A stretch of 33,539 nucleotides of DNA from JBCDGZ01 sp038750655. Lineage in GTDB: Bacteria > Bacteroidota > Bacteroidia > Chitinophagales > Saprospiraceae. Where the stretch lies: NCBI GenBank assembly GCA_038750655.1, contig JBCDGZ010000090.1:1-33539 (forward strand). The letters run 5' to 3'. The translations under genes and the position numbers were made by a program. The notes under the pieces are model-generated. The model was not told the origin of the DNA. It made no database searches and saw nothing but the letters and a program-made list of their open reading frames with translations. Shown here piece after piece: positions 33,101 through 33,539 of the stretch; position 1 is the first letter of the stretch; each line of letters starts with the position of its first letter.

Positions 33101-33539
33101 TCCCTTATAAAACACTTGGGATGTTTGGTGAAGGTGGAAGCTTTGCAGGTGATAATAGGGGATTTGGTGATAAAGGGAATTCTAGGATTTCAGCGAAAAT
33201 AGACTTAAATCTATCTGGTAAAGGTATCACTAAAACAAATGATGATTATGCAGGAGCTGATACCTACGACAGTGATGGTAATCATATGGTTTACTCTAGT
33301 GCAGCAGGTAACTCGAGTTTAAGAGATTATCATATTACCGATGAAAAAGTTGCCGCTACTGACCTGGAATTTCATGTGTTTGGTAATAACGATGCTATCC
33401 CCGGTTCTCCTGATATTGATGTAAGAGGTTCAATGGGGGTTAGAGTAACCGATTTTGAAGATGGTAGCAGTACTATATATATGTCAGGAAAAATAGCAGG
33501 TGATAAATTTCCCGCGAATGAGACTTTCCTGACAGATCA
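27151..33539 (+). CDS. Secreted RHS/YD-repeat protein, C-terminus beyond window
   Basis: Frame 1 is open from ATG 27151 to the last base, at least 2,129 residues. Signal peptide about 1-31 (ending PTAWGQ). The N-terminal part (GEVTMPTPNSAALGKYSDIP..., SLSYHASGVKV, WVGLGWSLNAGG) is the region that opens most Bacteroidota RHS proteins. YD repeats start near residue 1040 (for example TEYLYDGLMRLEEIQGR, RQYLDGLGRPVQT, YAYDDNGNMTRDN). The RHS-associated core is at about 1911-1972 (YNGKELNGEFGLDLYEYGFRWYDP, then VLGRFTGVDP). After it the tip begins QKVSIHSRSFIPYKTLG and contains FAGDNRGFG. RHS shells enclose a variable C-terminal domain, often a toxin. The tip recalls DUF3238-type domains, but I hold that weakly. 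Any immunity gene would be outside the window. Confidence 0.9.
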   Translation, partial: MKTYSSFFSSLLSISCMPALIVFFLIASPTAWGQPTNTLLGEVTMPTPNSAALGKYSDIPVSHFTGVPNISIPIFTVQDGPLSVPISLSYHASGVKVGEPASWVGLGWSLNAGGIISRTVQGTADEGFGTAAGWLNQPLTAPPPCNVPNTAYTDYMNDLALGNVDGEPDIFSFNVGGYSGKFYINSQGEAVMVPLQDIKVSWSQSGSSYWFKLNQFVLTMPDGSKYTFGTLSGTNQEAMELMWSGGQQTAAHSWYLRRIESADGLYYIDFDYAVEYYSYKSLKQRFGNAPVPQNSNDNWTESSVNGVRLTSIITSTGNQAVTFVPSTENREDLGSHTRSIYGKDVKWLERIDIQNGSRCKQFAFSYDYYEDMLHPQGGPEDKRLKLLEVQEKHCTDPTLVIPPYIFEYEDQLINEIPYLPNRLSRAIDHWGFFNGAHSNNYNSDRFNIPYIEDELVLPGIIPLPSVQQNAYPFYYQGGNTHIPYVYPGRANREPDTTFMKLGNIKKITYPTGGHHEFEFEANEYYETESIEHLLNKTPMSAIEKGCSQPPVAITESQSFVIRDQQHLDNMRFDVELNIQPNNPNCDGSTFTVVALHRADLSPAVVEVGFLAYNVNSQGGIGKKFSDIINNPTIPIVFDKPYKLVMMQPNTYKTPLTFKVYEVNTINAPGGNTVAGGLRVKRIMANDGQNVASDKTYEYQVPGSSTNQSSGILYQKPKYSFIKLQIIPQPQFYGCPITPSEIISTGATASIYALYADYSIVPLHSFEGHHIGYEFVTEEQLDNGSTQHRFYTEYTPYQIAENDDFDLYDTHPGQGIAFPIAPTKARVEAGNTYQVLVKDENGTIVETRTENSKTDDYYRQSDQFSSDIIIKSISIGTFKAANGYRIRTKPYRLASSATNRDGINQTTTFEYNPNYDDHLMARAFQTTNSNGDIYRTEYDYAPDLNSIYEVTAPGIGLLARHIINQPIETRQYVNGTQVGGNRIIYSFFNNFPYPKKYGNYENGWTNKAKVLSYQHGFPHEVEMTGWDKETYIFQNGLLRQRQFKNWIWSYDYDGSLMTRFTDVDGQQTEYLYDGLMRLEEIQGRNTNVRNLMSYYQDGTTNYINTEQLFNGLPTRQTRQYLDGLGRPVQTIAKGQSPTGNDIITIQQYDAIGRQPKAFLPYTHAGNGTFRSNAIAEQDAFYAFGGTYGSVSIGYNETRFDDSPLNRPVKQGQPGLIWRADGSHSINTTYRSNDSNDAVRLFAADGTSSNTYADDELYVTETEDENGHFTTTFTDKMDRTIMVERSGNRTYYAYDDKGNLTYVIPPDVSDYMLSSSDWNAAASGNQINKVYRYTYDDRNRIIKKKLPSKDEEEYRYDERDLLRFSRDGNLRAQGKWLFTKYDAYGRQVMTGYHDNSGIPSVIGTEDFETPSTSISDHYYTNLSEPTTGITMLSTHYYDDYDYNNDGSLTAGEAIVSWNIAIPSTLRTVGKPTATKLGILPTDGTTTPTGYLMSHQFYDEYGRGIYTYDENHMGGFTKLWTLLDIEDKVSSTRQVFTKSTGGITTVGITEAYAYDQAGRLLHTRHRMDTHPIWVYTAVNGYNERGLLSEKNLGANSFTGPFLQTVNYEYNIRNWLTAINDVDNPSAVPGANDDLFALRLRYEDAFQATAPFFGIAQYNGNISAMEWTTPSISGKGSYSCQYDNLDRLTAAYYNEVNASGGTSNVYQYNMVASYDAVGNMMQLRRWAPMGSNFTNIDNLHYRYNSSGQLSDLWEYADLTQGFKSTAVAQSYAYDDNGNMTRDNHKDMTVAYNHLNLPKKFTFDNGDWIAITYDAAGGKLKKATSAGQVHHYFGNIEFSADNTLEAIYHSEGRLVPGSPFFDYEYTLRDHLGNSRISFTDDNSDGVPEIIQENHYYPFGMKMDGPWAPQVGPTNRYQYNGKELNGEFGLDLYEYGFRWYDPVLGRFTGVDPIADDFAWVSVYNYAENSPVANIDLHGLQKVSIHSRSFIPYKTLGMFGEGGSFAGDNRGFGDKGNSRISAKIDLNLSGKGITKTNDDYAGADTYDSDGNHMVYSSAAGNSSLRDYHITDEKVAATDLEFHVFGNNDAIPGSPDIDVRGSMGVRVTDFEDGSSTIYMSGKIAGDKFPANETFLTD

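Overview
The window reads as chromosomal DNA of a Bacteroidota bacterium, most likely of the Saprospiraceae/Lewinella-Haliscomenobacter type. The evidence is two proteins with C-terminal type IX secretion (T9SS) sorting tails, outer-membrane and envelope families typical of the phylum (DUF5683, DUF5686 with a carboxypeptidase-regulatory-like N-domain, a 'YWYQGKAE' lipoprotein, a secreted RHS/YD-repeat giant), almost no Shine-Dalgarno sequences, and Bacteroidota-type promoter elements (TTTG, 19 nt, TAnnTTTG). I see no rRNA or tRNA gene, insertion sequence, integrase or CRISPR array.

Layout. 1-156 is the tail of an unknown gene. 185-1552 (-) is a membrane-anchored coiled-coil protein with a 7-residue repeat and 24 pentapeptide repeats. 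1932-6919 holds metabolic and transport genes: gpsA and dapB (convergent, overlapping by 4 nt), an atypical aquaporin, a T9SS-exported protein, an NADPH-dependent FMN reductase and a UPF0173 metallo-hydrolase. 7124-11367 is a five-gene co-oriented run: parA, parB, a DUF5683 membrane protein, a NodB-type polysaccharide deacetylase and a lipoprotein. It couples chromosome segregation to envelope genes. Its leader carries a widely spaced 11-bp inverted repeat and a small hairpin.

11452-19027 holds two large secreted Asp-box (BNR/sortilin-like) propeller proteins. The first adds PKD, LamG and dockerin-like modules. The second combines a lipobox with a T9SS tail. The first is preceded by a near-consensus promoter whose -7 box lies in the loop of a 66-nt palindrome. 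The 556-nt gap between them contains a probable gene remnant. A strong bidirectional hairpin terminator separates the second from the minus-strand genes that follow.

19139-22455 (-) encodes HMG-CoA lyase, a GluR0-like receptor-channel (periplasmic amino-acid-binding fold split by a K+ pore with TTVGYGD) and a secreted protein built of three homologous modules. 22669-26167 has a 70-residue membrane protein, a DUF5686 outer-membrane protein and a YhhN/lysoplasmalogenase-like membrane protein. 26564-27007 is a small secreted protein. From 27151 to the window end runs one open RHS/YD-repeat gene (at least 2,129 residues) with the RHS core near 32881-33066 and a variable C-terminal tip that continues past the window.

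The strongest candidates for a second look are the GluR0-like channel, the promoter inside a palindrome at 11380-11445, the shared TCGCAACTTG intergenic motif near parA and the aquaporin, the aquaporin lacking its selectivity-filter arginine, and the RHS tip. I did not find a clearly new multi-gene system.
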